From CAYURP01 sp964447175 (GTDB lineage Bacteria; Zixibacteria; MSB-5A5; SM23-73-2): a stretch of DNA of 37,991 bases. Positions 23,739-31,598 of the stretch are shown piece after piece (the stretch's first letter is position 1; every line of letters begins with the position of its first letter). The position numbers were made by a program, and so were the translations under genes. Location of the stretch: assembly GCA_964447175.1 (NCBI GenBank), contig CAYURP010000027.1, positions 1 to 37,991 on the forward strand, read 5' to 3'. Under the pieces are notes generated by a model, which saw only the letters and a list, made by a program, of their open reading frames with translations, did no database searches and was not told the DNA's origin.

Positions 23739-24656
23739 ATGAAACATCTTAAAGCTAATCTTCTGATTTTTCTTATAAGTTTAGCTGTAATTCAGTTAAA
23801 TCTATATGTGTCTGAAACCTTTGCCTCTGATACAGCTACAACCAAAATCGAACTTAAAGCCTGGGCAGATAAGTTAAAGGTCGGATTAGATGAGGATTTA
23901 GTCTTCACCGTTCAAGCAATATGGAAGGGAGAGCTAAACAGGTTCAATATCCAGCCCATCAGACCTCCAGAATGCCAAAATCTGGAGATTTTAGGCAGCT
24001 CCTCGGTGAATGAGACAAAGATAATACAGGGCAAAAGCAAAACCTTTAAAACCTTCAATTTCATATTAAAACCCACCCAACAGGGACAGGGTGAGATCAA
24101 AAGCGTGGAATTCGGTTATTTCGATCCCCTGACCCAGGATACTTCCTGGTTATCCACCCAACCCGTGGTTGTTCAAATAGGTCCGCCTGTTAAAAAAGGG
24201 TCCGGGAATGAGGTGATTTATCTGGTTTTAATCTTGCTTGTATTCTTCACTTCCTTGACCTATTTCATTATCCGAAAAAGGGAAAGGGAAACCAAACAGG
24301 AACAACCCAAAAAAGAGGAAAAAGTCGAGATGAGCCTGGAGGAGAAAACATTGGAAAAGCTTTCCTCCTTAGAATCCATTCTGGACAGTCAAAAAACAGA
24401 GAAATTTTTCTCAGAAATTTACAGCTTACTCATCGCGTATCTGGAGAGAAGGTATCATATCATAACCTCAGGTAAAACAACCCCTGAAATAATGAATTCC
24501 CTTTCCGGTTTTAGTATTGAAGAAAAACAACTTAAACTCGTTGAATCAATTCTGAAAAGATGTGATCTGGTGAAATTTGCTAAAGAAACTGTTAAAACTG
24601 AGGAGGGGGAAAAAGTTTTAGAAGATTTTAAATCAATTCTGGAACAATCTGAATGA
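23739..24656 (+). CDS. BatD-like envelope protein 1 (short)
   Basis: 305 residues: a signal peptide (about 1-29), a periplasmic beta-domain (about 33-150, like one BatD domain), a membrane span (about 158-179, VIYLVLILLVFFTSLTYFII) and a charged cytoplasmic helical domain. The last part reads FFSEIYSLLIAYLERRY, TTPEIMNSLSG and then RCDLVKFAKE (C275). The same C-terminal pattern occurs in the proteins at 27830 and 32925. BatD is part of the aerotolerance (Bat) system first described in Bacteroides fragilis; biochemical function is unknown. As first gene after the operon promoter and next to MoxR, it may anchor the AAA+ ATPase at the membrane, which is an inference. Confidence 0.7.
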   Translation: MKHLKANLLIFLISLAVIQLNLYVSETFASDTATTKIELKAWADKLKVGLDEDLVFTVQAIWKGELNRFNIQPIRPPECQNLEILGSSSVNETKIIQGKSKTFKTFNFILKPTQQGQGEIKSVEFGYFDPLTQDTSWLSTQPVVVQIGPPVKKGSGNEVIYLVLILLVFFTSLTYFIIRKRERETKQEQPKKEEKVEMSLEEKTLEKLSSLESILDSQKTEKFFSEIYSLLIAYLERRYHIITSGKTTPEIMNSLSGFSIEEKQLKLVESILKRCDLVKFAKETVKTEEGEKVLEDFKSILEQSE

Positions 24657-24750
24657 TTCATTGTAAAAATATAATCAATCCAGGACCCTGTGATCGTGGT
24701 CTGAAAGTCAAAAGCAGCCTGGTTTCAACGAAAGATTCAGACTATCTCGT

Positions 24751-24764
24751 ATCAATATATTGAT
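24751..24764. promoter_or_regulatory. 14-bp perfect palindrome before moxR
   Basis: ATCAATATATTGAT reads the same on both strands, 38 bases before the moxR start in a 146-base spacer. It contains the half-sites of an FNR box (TTGAT and ATCAA) but in the reverse order, so it is not called as an FNR site. It could be an internal operator. Confidence 0.3.
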
Positions 24765-24802
24765 TTTGTGATAAAAAAGATTAAATACATCAGGAGGGAA
24801 AG

Positions 24803-25789
24803 ATGAATCAGGATATCAAGGTCATTCAAGAGAAGGTTGAGAAGGAAAGCGTTTTTGTTCAACAGCTTATTTCGGAAATCGAAAAAGTTATCGTGGGACA
24901 GAAATATCTTGTGGAGCGTCTTTTGATCGGACTTCTGGCAGATGGTCACATCCTGATCGAGGGAGTTCCGGGATTAGCCAAAACCCTCTCGGTTAAAACT
25001 TTATCCAGCATCATTCAAACCAAATTTCAGAGGATCCAGTTCACACCCGATCTTTTACCCGCGGATATCATTGGAACTTTGGTCTACAATCCCCAGAATG
25101 GAGATTTCACAACTAAAAAAGGTCCTATCTTTGCTAATTTGATCTTAGCTGATGAGATAAACCGTGCGCCAGCCAAGGTGCAAAGCGCCCTTTTAGAAGC
25201 AATGCAGGAGCGGCAGGTAACCATAGGCGAGAATACTTTTAAGCTGGATCAGCCATTTCTGGTTCTGGCCACTCAAAATCCTATTGAGCAGGAGGGGACC
25301 TATCCTTTGCCTGAGGCTCAGGTAGATAGATTTATGTTGAAGCTTTCCCTGACCTACCCTAACCGGAAAGAGGAATTCGAGATAATGGAAAGATACACCA
25401 CCGGTAAAAACCCGGAGGTTCAAAAAGTTATTTCCCCTGAGGATATCATAAAAGCCAGAGAGGTGGTTAACCAGATCTACGTGGATGAAAAGGTCAAGCA
25501 GTACATTGTGGACCTGGTCTATGCCACCCGCACCCCGGATGAATATGGGGTGAAGATAAAGGATTTAATCGCATACGGTGCCTCTCCCCGAGCCTCCATC
25601 TATTTGAATTTAGCAGGCAAAGCTCATGCCTTCTTAAGGGGACGGGGATATGTCACACCCGAGGACATAAAATCGATTGGAATGGACGTTTTGCGTCACC
25701 GGATAATAGTTTCCTATGAAGCGGAAGCAGAGGAGATAACATCCGAGGATGTGGTGAAAAGAGTATTCGACGAAATCGAGGTGCCGTAA
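24803..25789 (+). CDS. MoxR-family AAA+ ATPase
   Basis: A 328-residue AAA+ ATPase of the MoxR group (AAA_3), thought to act as a chaperone that remodels or inserts cofactors into VWA-domain partners. Walker A is GVPGLAKT (54-61) and Walker B LILADEIN (113-120). The MoxR signature RAPAKVQSALLEAMQERQV follows, sensor 1 is LVLATQNPIEQEGTYPLPEAQ and sensor 2 is in YGASPRASIYL. The start follows a strong AGGAGG. It sits directly before DUF58 and upstream of two VWA genes, the normal Bat arrangement. Cytoplasmic, probably acting at the membrane face. Confidence 0.95.
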   Translation: MNQDIKVIQEKVEKESVFVQQLISEIEKVIVGQKYLVERLLIGLLADGHILIEGVPGLAKTLSVKTLSSIIQTKFQRIQFTPDLLPADIIGTLVYNPQNGDFTTKKGPIFANLILADEINRAPAKVQSALLEAMQERQVTIGENTFKLDQPFLVLATQNPIEQEGTYPLPEAQVDRFMLKLSLTYPNRKEEFEIMERYTTGKNPEVQKVISPEDIIKAREVVNQIYVDEKVKQYIVDLVYATRTPDEYGVKIKDLIAYGASPRASIYLNLAGKAHAFLRGRGYVTPEDIKSIGMDVLRHRIIVSYEAEAEEITSEDVVKRVFDEIEVP

Positions 25790-25804
25790 ACTGAGTTCAA
25801 TAAC

Positions 25805-26683
25805 ATGCTCCCTAAAGAGGTCATAAGAAAAATCAGAAAGATCGAGATTCGCACCAAAAGGCTGGTGAACGACGTTTTCTCAGGTGAGTACCACAGCATA
25901 TTCAAGGGCCGGGGTATGGAATTTATGGAGGTCAGAGAGTATCAACCCGGGGATGATATAAGGATCATCGACTGGAACGTTACAGCCAGATACGGCTATC
26001 CTTTTGTCAAGAAATTCAAGGAGGAGAGGGAGCTAACGGTAATATTTCTGGTGGATGCCTCCTCCTCGGGCCAGTTCGGAACTAAGGATAGATTAAAAGA
26101 AGAGATCGCAGCCGAGCTCTGCTCTGTTTTAGCATATTCTGCCACCAAAAACAATGATAAGGTGGGAATGATTATCTTCACCGACACAATCGAAAAATAC
26201 ATCCCTCCCAAAAAGGGAAGATATCACGTTTTGAGATTAATAAGGGAAGTTTTATATTTTAAACCCGAAAACAAAGGAACAGATATTAACCTGGCTTTGG
26301 AATTTTTAGGACGGGTGATTAAAAGAAAAGCCATTGTCTTTTTAATATCCGATTTTTTATCCGGAGAATTCGAGAAACTCATAAGAATCGTCAACAGAAG
26401 ACATGATGTGATCGCCATCCGGATCACCGATCCCAGAGAACTGGAACTGCCCGATGTGGGATTTCTGGAACTGGAGGACGCTGAGACCGGGGAGCAAATC
26501 TTAATAGACACCAAAGATCCATCTGTCAGGAAAAGTTTCTCGGATTCGGCTTACAGGGAAAGATCGATTCTGGATCGGACCTTCCGGTCCATGGATCTGG
26601 ACAATATTCAGATTATAACCGACAAACCCTACATAGAGCCCTTAATGGGTTTTTTCAGGTTAAGGGCAAAAAGGTTCAGATAG
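25805..26683 (+). CDS. DUF58 domain protein of the Bat operon
   Basis: 292 residues, the standard partner of MoxR. The DUF58 signature is EYQPGDDIRIIDWNVTARYG (45-64), followed by FKEERELTVIFLVDASSSGQFG, a VWA-like strand with a D-A-S-S-S metal site. RGRYHVL and KRKAIVFLISDFLSGEF show the later VWA core. No membrane span is present, so it is likely soluble in the cytoplasm, unlike longer DUF58 proteins with N-terminal helices. The Shine-Dalgarno is weak and the gene lies 15 bases after moxR, consistent with coupled translation. Its molecular role is unknown. Confidence 0.92.
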   Translation: MLPKEVIRKIRKIEIRTKRLVNDVFSGEYHSIFKGRGMEFMEVREYQPGDDIRIIDWNVTARYGYPFVKKFKEERELTVIFLVDASSSGQFGTKDRLKEEIAAELCSVLAYSATKNNDKVGMIIFTDTIEKYIPPKKGRYHVLRLIREVLYFKPENKGTDINLALEFLGRVIKRKAIVFLISDFLSGEFEKLIRIVNRRHDVIAIRITDPRELELPDVGFLELEDAETGEQILIDTKDPSVRKSFSDSAYRERSILDRTFRSMDLDNIQIITDKPYIEPLMGFFRLRAKRFR

Positions 26684-26691
26684 GAGGAATT

Positions 26692-26886
26692 ATGTTTGGA
26701 GGCTTTGGCGTTCCGGAGATTTTGCTCATTCTTTTAATCATTCTTTTACTTTTCGGTGCCAAAAGGTTGCCGGAGATCGCAAAAGGATTGGGCAAATCTG
26801 TCAAGGAATTCAAAAAAGGGGTAAAGGACATCGAGGAGGATATTAAAAAGGAAGACGATTCCGATAAGAAAAATCTGGCTGGTTAA
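26692..26886 (+). CDS. tatA: Sec-independent translocase component TatA
   Basis: 64 residues with the full TatA/E pattern: a short N-terminal membrane helix (VPEILLILLIILLL), the hinge FGAKRLPEIAKGLGKSVKEFKKGV, and an acidic/basic tail. It oligomerises with TatC to export folded proteins. It is preceded by AGGAGGAATT. TatA is usually found with TatC or TatB; here it is alone inside the Bat operon, 8 bases after the DUF58 gene. The location suggests that export of a folded Bat component, or simply co-expression under redox stress, is favoured. No TatC is seen in this window. Confidence 0.92.
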   Translation: MFGGFGVPEILLILLIILLLFGAKRLPEIAKGLGKSVKEFKKGVKDIEEDIKKEDDSDKKNLAG

Positions 26887-26910
26887 AATACATTTTAATG
26901 TCTATTAGGA

Positions 26911-27846
26911 ATGAAGCAACAAGGGAAATCAGACATCATATCCATTATTTTATTGTTGGGAATTATTATTCTTTTAATGCTCTCCACCCTTCTTTTCTTT
27001 GAGCTTGAGAAAATAAAATCTATCAAAGCCATCGATATATCCTCTCAACAGAATCTGGCATCAGAACTTCTGGATAACAAACTCTATCAGCAGGCGATAT
27101 CCGAGTATGATAAGATTATCCAATCCGGGAAAATCGACAGAAAAAAGGCATCCAACCTGAATTACATTATCGGCAATATCTATATGCAGGAGCTTCACGA
27201 TTATCAAAATGCAGCGGCCAGATTTGTCAAGGTCAGATCTTTGAGTTCAGATGAAAAGCTTTTGAAAAACATCAACAAAAATCTGGTTATCTGCTTTGAG
27301 AGGATGGGAAGGTCTTTTGATGCCCAAAGGGAGCTGGACAAGATGACCCTTCTGGAAAAACCCGATCCGGAAAACCAAACCCGAAAAATTGTGGCAAGAA
27401 TAGGCAAAAGGGAGATCACTATGTCTGATCTGGAAAACGAGATTCAGAAACTCCCGGCGTCTGTTTCCTCCCAATTCAAGGACCAGGAGGAAAAAATCGA
27501 GTTCCTTAAACAGTGGGTGGCTAATGAGCTTTTTTATGATGCAGCTTTACGCCAGGGGTATGACCAGGATAAGGATGTGATTGAGGGCGCATTCCAGATA
27601 AAAAAACAGCTTATGATCAATAAGCTTTTAAAAGAGAAGATTCCCACAGACATCCAGATCTCCGAAACAGAAATAAAGCTTTATTATGATGCCCATAAAG
27701 TGGATTTCAAGGACAAAAAGATAGAAGAGGTTAAAACTGAAATAGAAACAGAGCTCCTTCGCCAGCGTCAGGAGGAAGCTTACAGGAAATTAGTATCCCA
27801 GATGATGCAAGCCGAAAAGGTTAAAATCTATGAAGACCAATTTTAA
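26911..27846 (+). CDS. Membrane-anchored TPR/SurA-like chaperone without PPIase domain
   Basis: 311 residues. An N-terminal membrane anchor (about 9-30) is followed by TPR-type helices (about 45-145: LLDNKLYQQAISEYDKII, LNYIIGNIYMQELHDYQNAA). Then IVARIGKREITMSDLENEIQ opens a SurA/PpiD N-terminal chaperone module (about 165-260). The chain passes almost directly from YYDAHKVDFKDKK to the helix IEEVKTEIETELLRQRQEEAY, which in SurA- and PpiD-type proteins follows the parvulin domain. The parvulin PPIase domain itself is missing. A periplasmic folding helper for exported Bat proteins is a reasonable guess. Its stop overlaps the next start by 17 bases. Confidence 0.7.
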   Translation: MKQQGKSDIISIILLLGIIILLMLSTLLFFELEKIKSIKAIDISSQQNLASELLDNKLYQQAISEYDKIIQSGKIDRKKASNLNYIIGNIYMQELHDYQNAAARFVKVRSLSSDEKLLKNINKNLVICFERMGRSFDAQRELDKMTLLEKPDPENQTRKIVARIGKREITMSDLENEIQKLPASVSSQFKDQEEKIEFLKQWVANELFYDAALRQGYDQDKDVIEGAFQIKKQLMINKLLKEKIPTDIQISETEIKLYYDAHKVDFKDKKIEEVKTEIETELLRQRQEEAYRKLVSQMMQAEKVKIYEDQF

Positions 27847-28816
27847 AATAATTATTTTAACCTTGCTTTTGGTTGGAATTTTCTCATTTGTATTCGCTGA
27901 AGAGGAAAAGTCACTTATTTCAGTGGAATCAAAAGTAGACAGAGCTACCATCACTATCGGGGATAGGATAATCTACACACTTATCATTAAATCAGATCCT
28001 GAAATAAAGCTTGCCCCCATACCTCTGGGCTCAAATTTGGGCGCATTTGAGATTAAAGACTATAAGTCCTTTTCACCTGAAAAAGACAAAGAGGGCAAAG
28101 TTATCAACAGATCTGAATACAATATAACCACCTTCACCACCGGAGAGTATGTCATACCCCCGATTGAGATCACCTATACAGATCCTGAAGCAGAGAAAAA
28201 GAGCATCTCCTCAGAAAGAATTTTCATCACCGTTAAAAGCGTGGGCGCTACTCAAGCTGAGATGGAGGATATAAGAGGATTAAAACCTCCTATTGATATT
28301 AAGAGTGTTAATAAGGTCTTTTATTTAGCAGTATTACTATTGATCGCAGTGGGTATTGTTACATGGTTTTATTTAAGAAGTAAGGCCAAGGCTTTGAAAA
28401 TCCCTGAAATCCCTGAGGAGCTCAAAAAACCTGCCTGGGAGGTGGCGCTTTCAGAACTTAATGAGCTGAAAGAATCTGACCTTCTGAAAAAAAAGTTATT
28501 AAAACAGTTCTATATAAACCTTTCTGAGATCATCAGAAAATATATCCAGCGAAGGTTTCAAATCCTTGCCCTGGATAGAACCACCCTGGAGATAAAGCAG
28601 GAGTTGAAGGGTGCAAAAATCGATCTCAAGATCATTGAACTGATAAACAGTTTCCTTCAGGATTGTGATCTGGTTAAATTCGCCAAATTCATCCCCAAAG
28701 CTGAAAGGATAGATGATCACCTGAATCAGGCAACTGAAATCGTGGAACAAACTAAACCTAAGGAAGTTCTATCTGAAGGTTCAGAAATCGAAAAACAAAG
28801 TATAATGGAAACATAA
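27830..28816 (+). CDS. BatD-like envelope protein 2 (short)
   Basis: 328 residues with the same plan as the protein at 23739. It has a signal peptide (about 1-23, ending FVFA), a beta-sandwich domain (SLISVESKVDRATITIGDRIIYTL to ERIFITVKS, typical of BatD), a membrane span (about 163-181) and a cytoplasmic helical domain. The latter contains KQFYINLSEIIRKYIQRRF, TTLEIKQELKG and DCDLVKFAKF (C279). The start lies within the end of the preceding gene (17-base overlap), so translation is coupled. It directly precedes batA. A role in assembling or sensing the VWA complex is inferred. Confidence 0.75.
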   Translation: MKTNFKIIILTLLLVGIFSFVFAEEEKSLISVESKVDRATITIGDRIIYTLIIKSDPEIKLAPIPLGSNLGAFEIKDYKSFSPEKDKEGKVINRSEYNITTFTTGEYVIPPIEITYTDPEAEKKSISSERIFITVKSVGATQAEMEDIRGLKPPIDIKSVNKVFYLAVLLLIAVGIVTWFYLRSKAKALKIPEIPEELKKPAWEVALSELNELKESDLLKKKLLKQFYINLSEIIRKYIQRRFQILALDRTTLEIKQELKGAKIDLKIIELINSFLQDCDLVKFAKFIPKAERIDDHLNQATEIVEQTKPKEVLSEGSEIEKQSIMET

Positions 28817-28822
28817 GCCTTT

Positions 28823-29815
28823 ATGCTCAAGTTTGCCAACCCCATATATCTGGTCTTTATCTTAGCTGTGCCTTTAATGCTATATTTCTACATCATAAGG
28901 CATAAGGGACGCAAAGCCAGCATCAGGTATTCGGATTTAACTCTGGTAAAGAGGTTAAAGCCCTCATCCCGACTGAAACAAAGACACATCACCATAATTT
29001 TAAGAAGCCTGGTAATCGTTTTTTTAGCTGTGGCTTTAGCCCGGCCCCAGTCCGGAAGAAAATTTCAGGAGGTTCTGTCCGAGGGGATCGATATAATCCT
29101 GGTTTTGGACATTTCAGGAAGCATGAGGGCAGAGGATTTTAAACCTCAAAATAGGCTTTACGTGGCAAAGGAAGTTATAAAGGATTTCATCAAAGGCAGG
29201 CAGACTGACCGGATAGGACTGGTGGTTTTTTCCCGGCAGAGCTTTACCCAGTGTCCTTTAACTTTAGACTATGGTGTCCTTTTAAATTTTCTGGACAAGG
29301 TGGATTTCGGTATGATTGAGGATGGCACAGCCATTGGTATGGCTCTTGCCAATGCAGTCAACCGGCTAAGGGAAAGCAAAGCCAAAAGCAAAATCATCGT
29401 GCTTCTAACCGACGGCATAAATAATGCCGGAGAGATCGACCCTCTGACCGCAGCTGAGGTAGCCAAAACCATGGGTGTCAAAATCTACACCATCGGAGCA
29501 GGAAAACCGGGAAACGCCCTGTATCCCATTCAGGATCCGCTATTCGGGAAAAGATACGTCTATATGAAAAACGAGATCGATGAAAAAAGCTTGAGACAAA
29601 TCGCTCAGCTGACTGGGGGTCAGTATTTCCGGGCGAAAGATGAGAGGGGGCTTAAAGCCATCTATGACCAGATTTCTCAAATGGAGAAAACGGAGATAAA
29701 GGTTAAAGAATATATGCAGTATAACGAGCTTTTCGGATATTTTGCCTCTTTGGGACTCATTTTATTTGTGAGCGAGATAGTTTTAGCTAACACCAGGTTC
29801 AGAAGAATTCCATAA
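28823..29815 (+). CDS. batA: BatA, membrane-anchored VWA protein
   Basis: 330 residues. Two N-terminal membrane helices (about 5-25 and 57-74, the second followed by the conserved ALARPQ), a VWA domain, and a C-terminal helix (about 307-323). The MIDAS metal site is complete: D96-x-S98-x-S100 in VLDISGSM, T169 in EDGTA and D197 in LTDG. FSRQSFTQCPLTLDY is the usual Bat signature. The protein is part of the aerotolerance complex with BatB and is the likely client of the MoxR ATPase. Start at ATG 28823, 6 bases after the previous stop. Confidence 0.93.
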   Translation: MLKFANPIYLVFILAVPLMLYFYIIRHKGRKASIRYSDLTLVKRLKPSSRLKQRHITIILRSLVIVFLAVALARPQSGRKFQEVLSEGIDIILVLDISGSMRAEDFKPQNRLYVAKEVIKDFIKGRQTDRIGLVVFSRQSFTQCPLTLDYGVLLNFLDKVDFGMIEDGTAIGMALANAVNRLRESKAKSKIIVLLTDGINNAGEIDPLTAAEVAKTMGVKIYTIGAGKPGNALYPIQDPLFGKRYVYMKNEIDEKSLRQIAQLTGGQYFRAKDERGLKAIYDQISQMEKTEIKVKEYMQYNELFGYFASLGLILFVSEIVLANTRFRRIP

Positions 29816-29824
29816 GGTGAGAAA

Positions 29825-30865
29825 ATGAGAATAGCACAACCCATCTTTATCTATATACTCTTAATCGGCATTCCATTGACCCTTGTATTTTTCTGGCTGG
29901 TCTTTAAACTCAAGGAAAAAGCCAAAAAAAGGTTTGGTAATTTAGATCTAATCCAGAAGCTTTCATCCTCTTACAGTCCGTCAAAACAGAAATTAAAAAT
30001 ATTCGTTCTGGTTCTTGGTCTGTCTTTTCTCCTTTTTTCCTTAGCCCGTCCCCAGTTCGGAACCAAGCTGACCATGCTCAAAAGAAAAGGGGTGGATATA
30101 ATAATTACCCTGGACACGTCCCTTTCCATGCTGGCTGAGGATATGAAGCCCAACCGGTTGGAAAAAGCCAAAAGGGAGGTAAGGGGTTTGATCGACCGGA
30201 TGAGGGGAGATCGGGTGGGTCTGGTGGCTTTTGCCGGGGCAAGCTTTGTCCAGTGTCCCCTGACTCTGGATAATTCCGCTGCCAAGATGTTTCTGGACAT
30301 AATCGACGTCGACCTGATTCCCAAGCCGGGTACGGCTATAGGTGATGCCATCAGAACGTCCATCAGCGCTTTCGAGCAAAAGGAAAGAAAGTTCAAGGTC
30401 TTAGTCCTGATAACGGATGGTGAGGATCACCAGTCCGATCCAGTTGAAGCTGCCAAGATGGCTTCCAAGGAAGGAATCAGAATCTACACTATCGGAATCG
30501 GCTCAGTTCAGGGAGAACCCATTCCCTTACGGGATAAAAATGGGAATATGATCGGATTTAAAAAGACTCAGGATGACCAGGTGGTGGTCTCCAAGCTGGA
30601 TGAGATGACCCTTCAAAAAATCGCTCTGGAAACCGGTGGTAAGTATTATCACGCCACCCCGACTGAGATGGAGCTGGACAAAATATACGACGAGATATCC
30701 AGAATGGAGAAAAAAGAGCTGGAGGGAAAGCTTTTAACTCAATACGAAGATAGATACCAGTATTTCCTGATCCTCTCCCTCATCTTTTTGACGCTGGAAT
30801 TTTTTATCTCAGAAAGAAAAGGCAAGACGCTGTTCTTTAAAAAGAAAGGTGAAGATGTCAAGTAG
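29825..30865 (+). CDS. batB: BatB, membrane-anchored VWA protein
   Basis: 346 residues, a paralogue of BatA with the same layout: N-terminal helices (about 8-28 and 58-74 before SLARPQ), a VWA domain and a C-terminal helix (about 311-327). The MIDAS motif is D97-T-S99-L-S101, with T170 (KPGTAIGD) and D198 (ITDGEDH). It has the BatB feature GSVQGEPIPLRDKNGN. AGGTGA precedes the ATG. The end overlaps the batC start by 11 bases. Confidence 0.93.
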   Translation: MRIAQPIFIYILLIGIPLTLVFFWLVFKLKEKAKKRFGNLDLIQKLSSSYSPSKQKLKIFVLVLGLSFLLFSLARPQFGTKLTMLKRKGVDIIITLDTSLSMLAEDMKPNRLEKAKREVRGLIDRMRGDRVGLVAFAGASFVQCPLTLDNSAAKMFLDIIDVDLIPKPGTAIGDAIRTSISAFEQKERKFKVLVLITDGEDHQSDPVEAAKMASKEGIRIYTIGIGSVQGEPIPLRDKNGNMIGFKKTQDDQVVVSKLDEMTLQKIALETGGKYYHATPTEMELDKIYDEISRMEKKELEGKLLTQYEDRYQYFLILSLIFLTLEFFISERKGKTLFFKKKGEDVK

Positions 30866-31595
30866 ATTCTTAACATTTTTTTGTATTATCTTTTTTATAG
30901 GTGCAGGTTCGCTTAAGGCGGATTCCTTCTCCTCCCTGAACAACAAAGGGAATAAATTCTACAAAAAGGGCAAATACGAGGAAGCCTTGAAACTCTACCG
31001 GGACGCTCAGATCGAAAAGCCCGAATCACCTGAGCTTTTCTTCAATATGGGAAACGCCATGCACCAGCAGGAGAAATATGATGAGGCGCTGGAGCAATAT
31101 TCGAAAGCGCTGGATATGAACCAACCCCTTTCCCAAGCCAATACTTATTACAATCTGGGCAACACGTTCTACCGATCCGGAAAATACCCGGAAGCCATCC
31201 AAGCATACGAGAAATGCCTGGAGATAAATCCGGATGATGAAGATGCCAAATACAATTTGGAATTGGTCAGAAAGAAAATGAAGGAAGCTTTAGATCAGGA
31301 ACAAAAGCGACAAGAAGAGCAAAAAGATCAAAAACAACAGCAACAGCTACAACAACAGAATCAGGAACAACAAAAAGAAGAACAAAAACAAAAGCAACAA
31401 CAACAACAAGCTGAACAAAAACCAGAGGAACAAGAAGAACAAAAGCAGAAACCCCAGCCTCAGAAAAAGGAGGGGATGACCAAGGAGGATGCGCAAAGGA
31501 TACTGGATGCTATCAAAGACGACGAAAAAGAGCTTCAGAAAAAGCAGAAAAGATTTAAAGAAAAAGGGGGAGGGGGAAGCGGAAAGGATTGGTAA
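30855..31595 (+). CDS. batC: BatC, TPR protein with Gln-rich tail
   Basis: 246 residues from ATG 30855, chosen over a GTG at 30849 because AAGG lies five bases upstream and the signal peptide then starts normally. Signal peptide about 1-22. Three TPR units follow (NKFYKKGKYEEALKLYRDA, AMHQQEKYDEALEQYSKAL, TFYRSGKYPEAIQAYEKCL). A Gln/Glu/Lys-rich low-complexity tract of about 75 residues ends in MTKEDAQRILDAIKDDEKEL, the conserved BatC C-terminal motif. It is periplasmic and likely a scaffold for BatA and BatB. The repetitive tract is prone to length change. Confidence 0.9.
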   Translation: MSSRFLTFFCIIFFIGAGSLKADSFSSLNNKGNKFYKKGKYEEALKLYRDAQIEKPESPELFFNMGNAMHQQEKYDEALEQYSKALDMNQPLSQANTYYNLGNTFYRSGKYPEAIQAYEKCLEINPDDEDAKYNLELVRKKMKEALDQEQKRQEEQKDQKQQQQLQQQNQEQQKEEQKQKQQQQQAEQKPEEQEEQKQKPQPQKKEGMTKEDAQRILDAIKDDEKELQKKQKRFKEKGGGGSGKDW

Positions 31596-31598
31596 CAA

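Noticed and set aside
24751..24764. FNR box
   Set aside because: The half-sites TTGAT and ATCAA are in the reverse order to the FNR consensus, so the site does not fit.
31347..31598. 83-codon minus-strand frame rich in Leu and Phe
   Set aside because: It is the antisense of the Gln/Lys-rich tail of batC.
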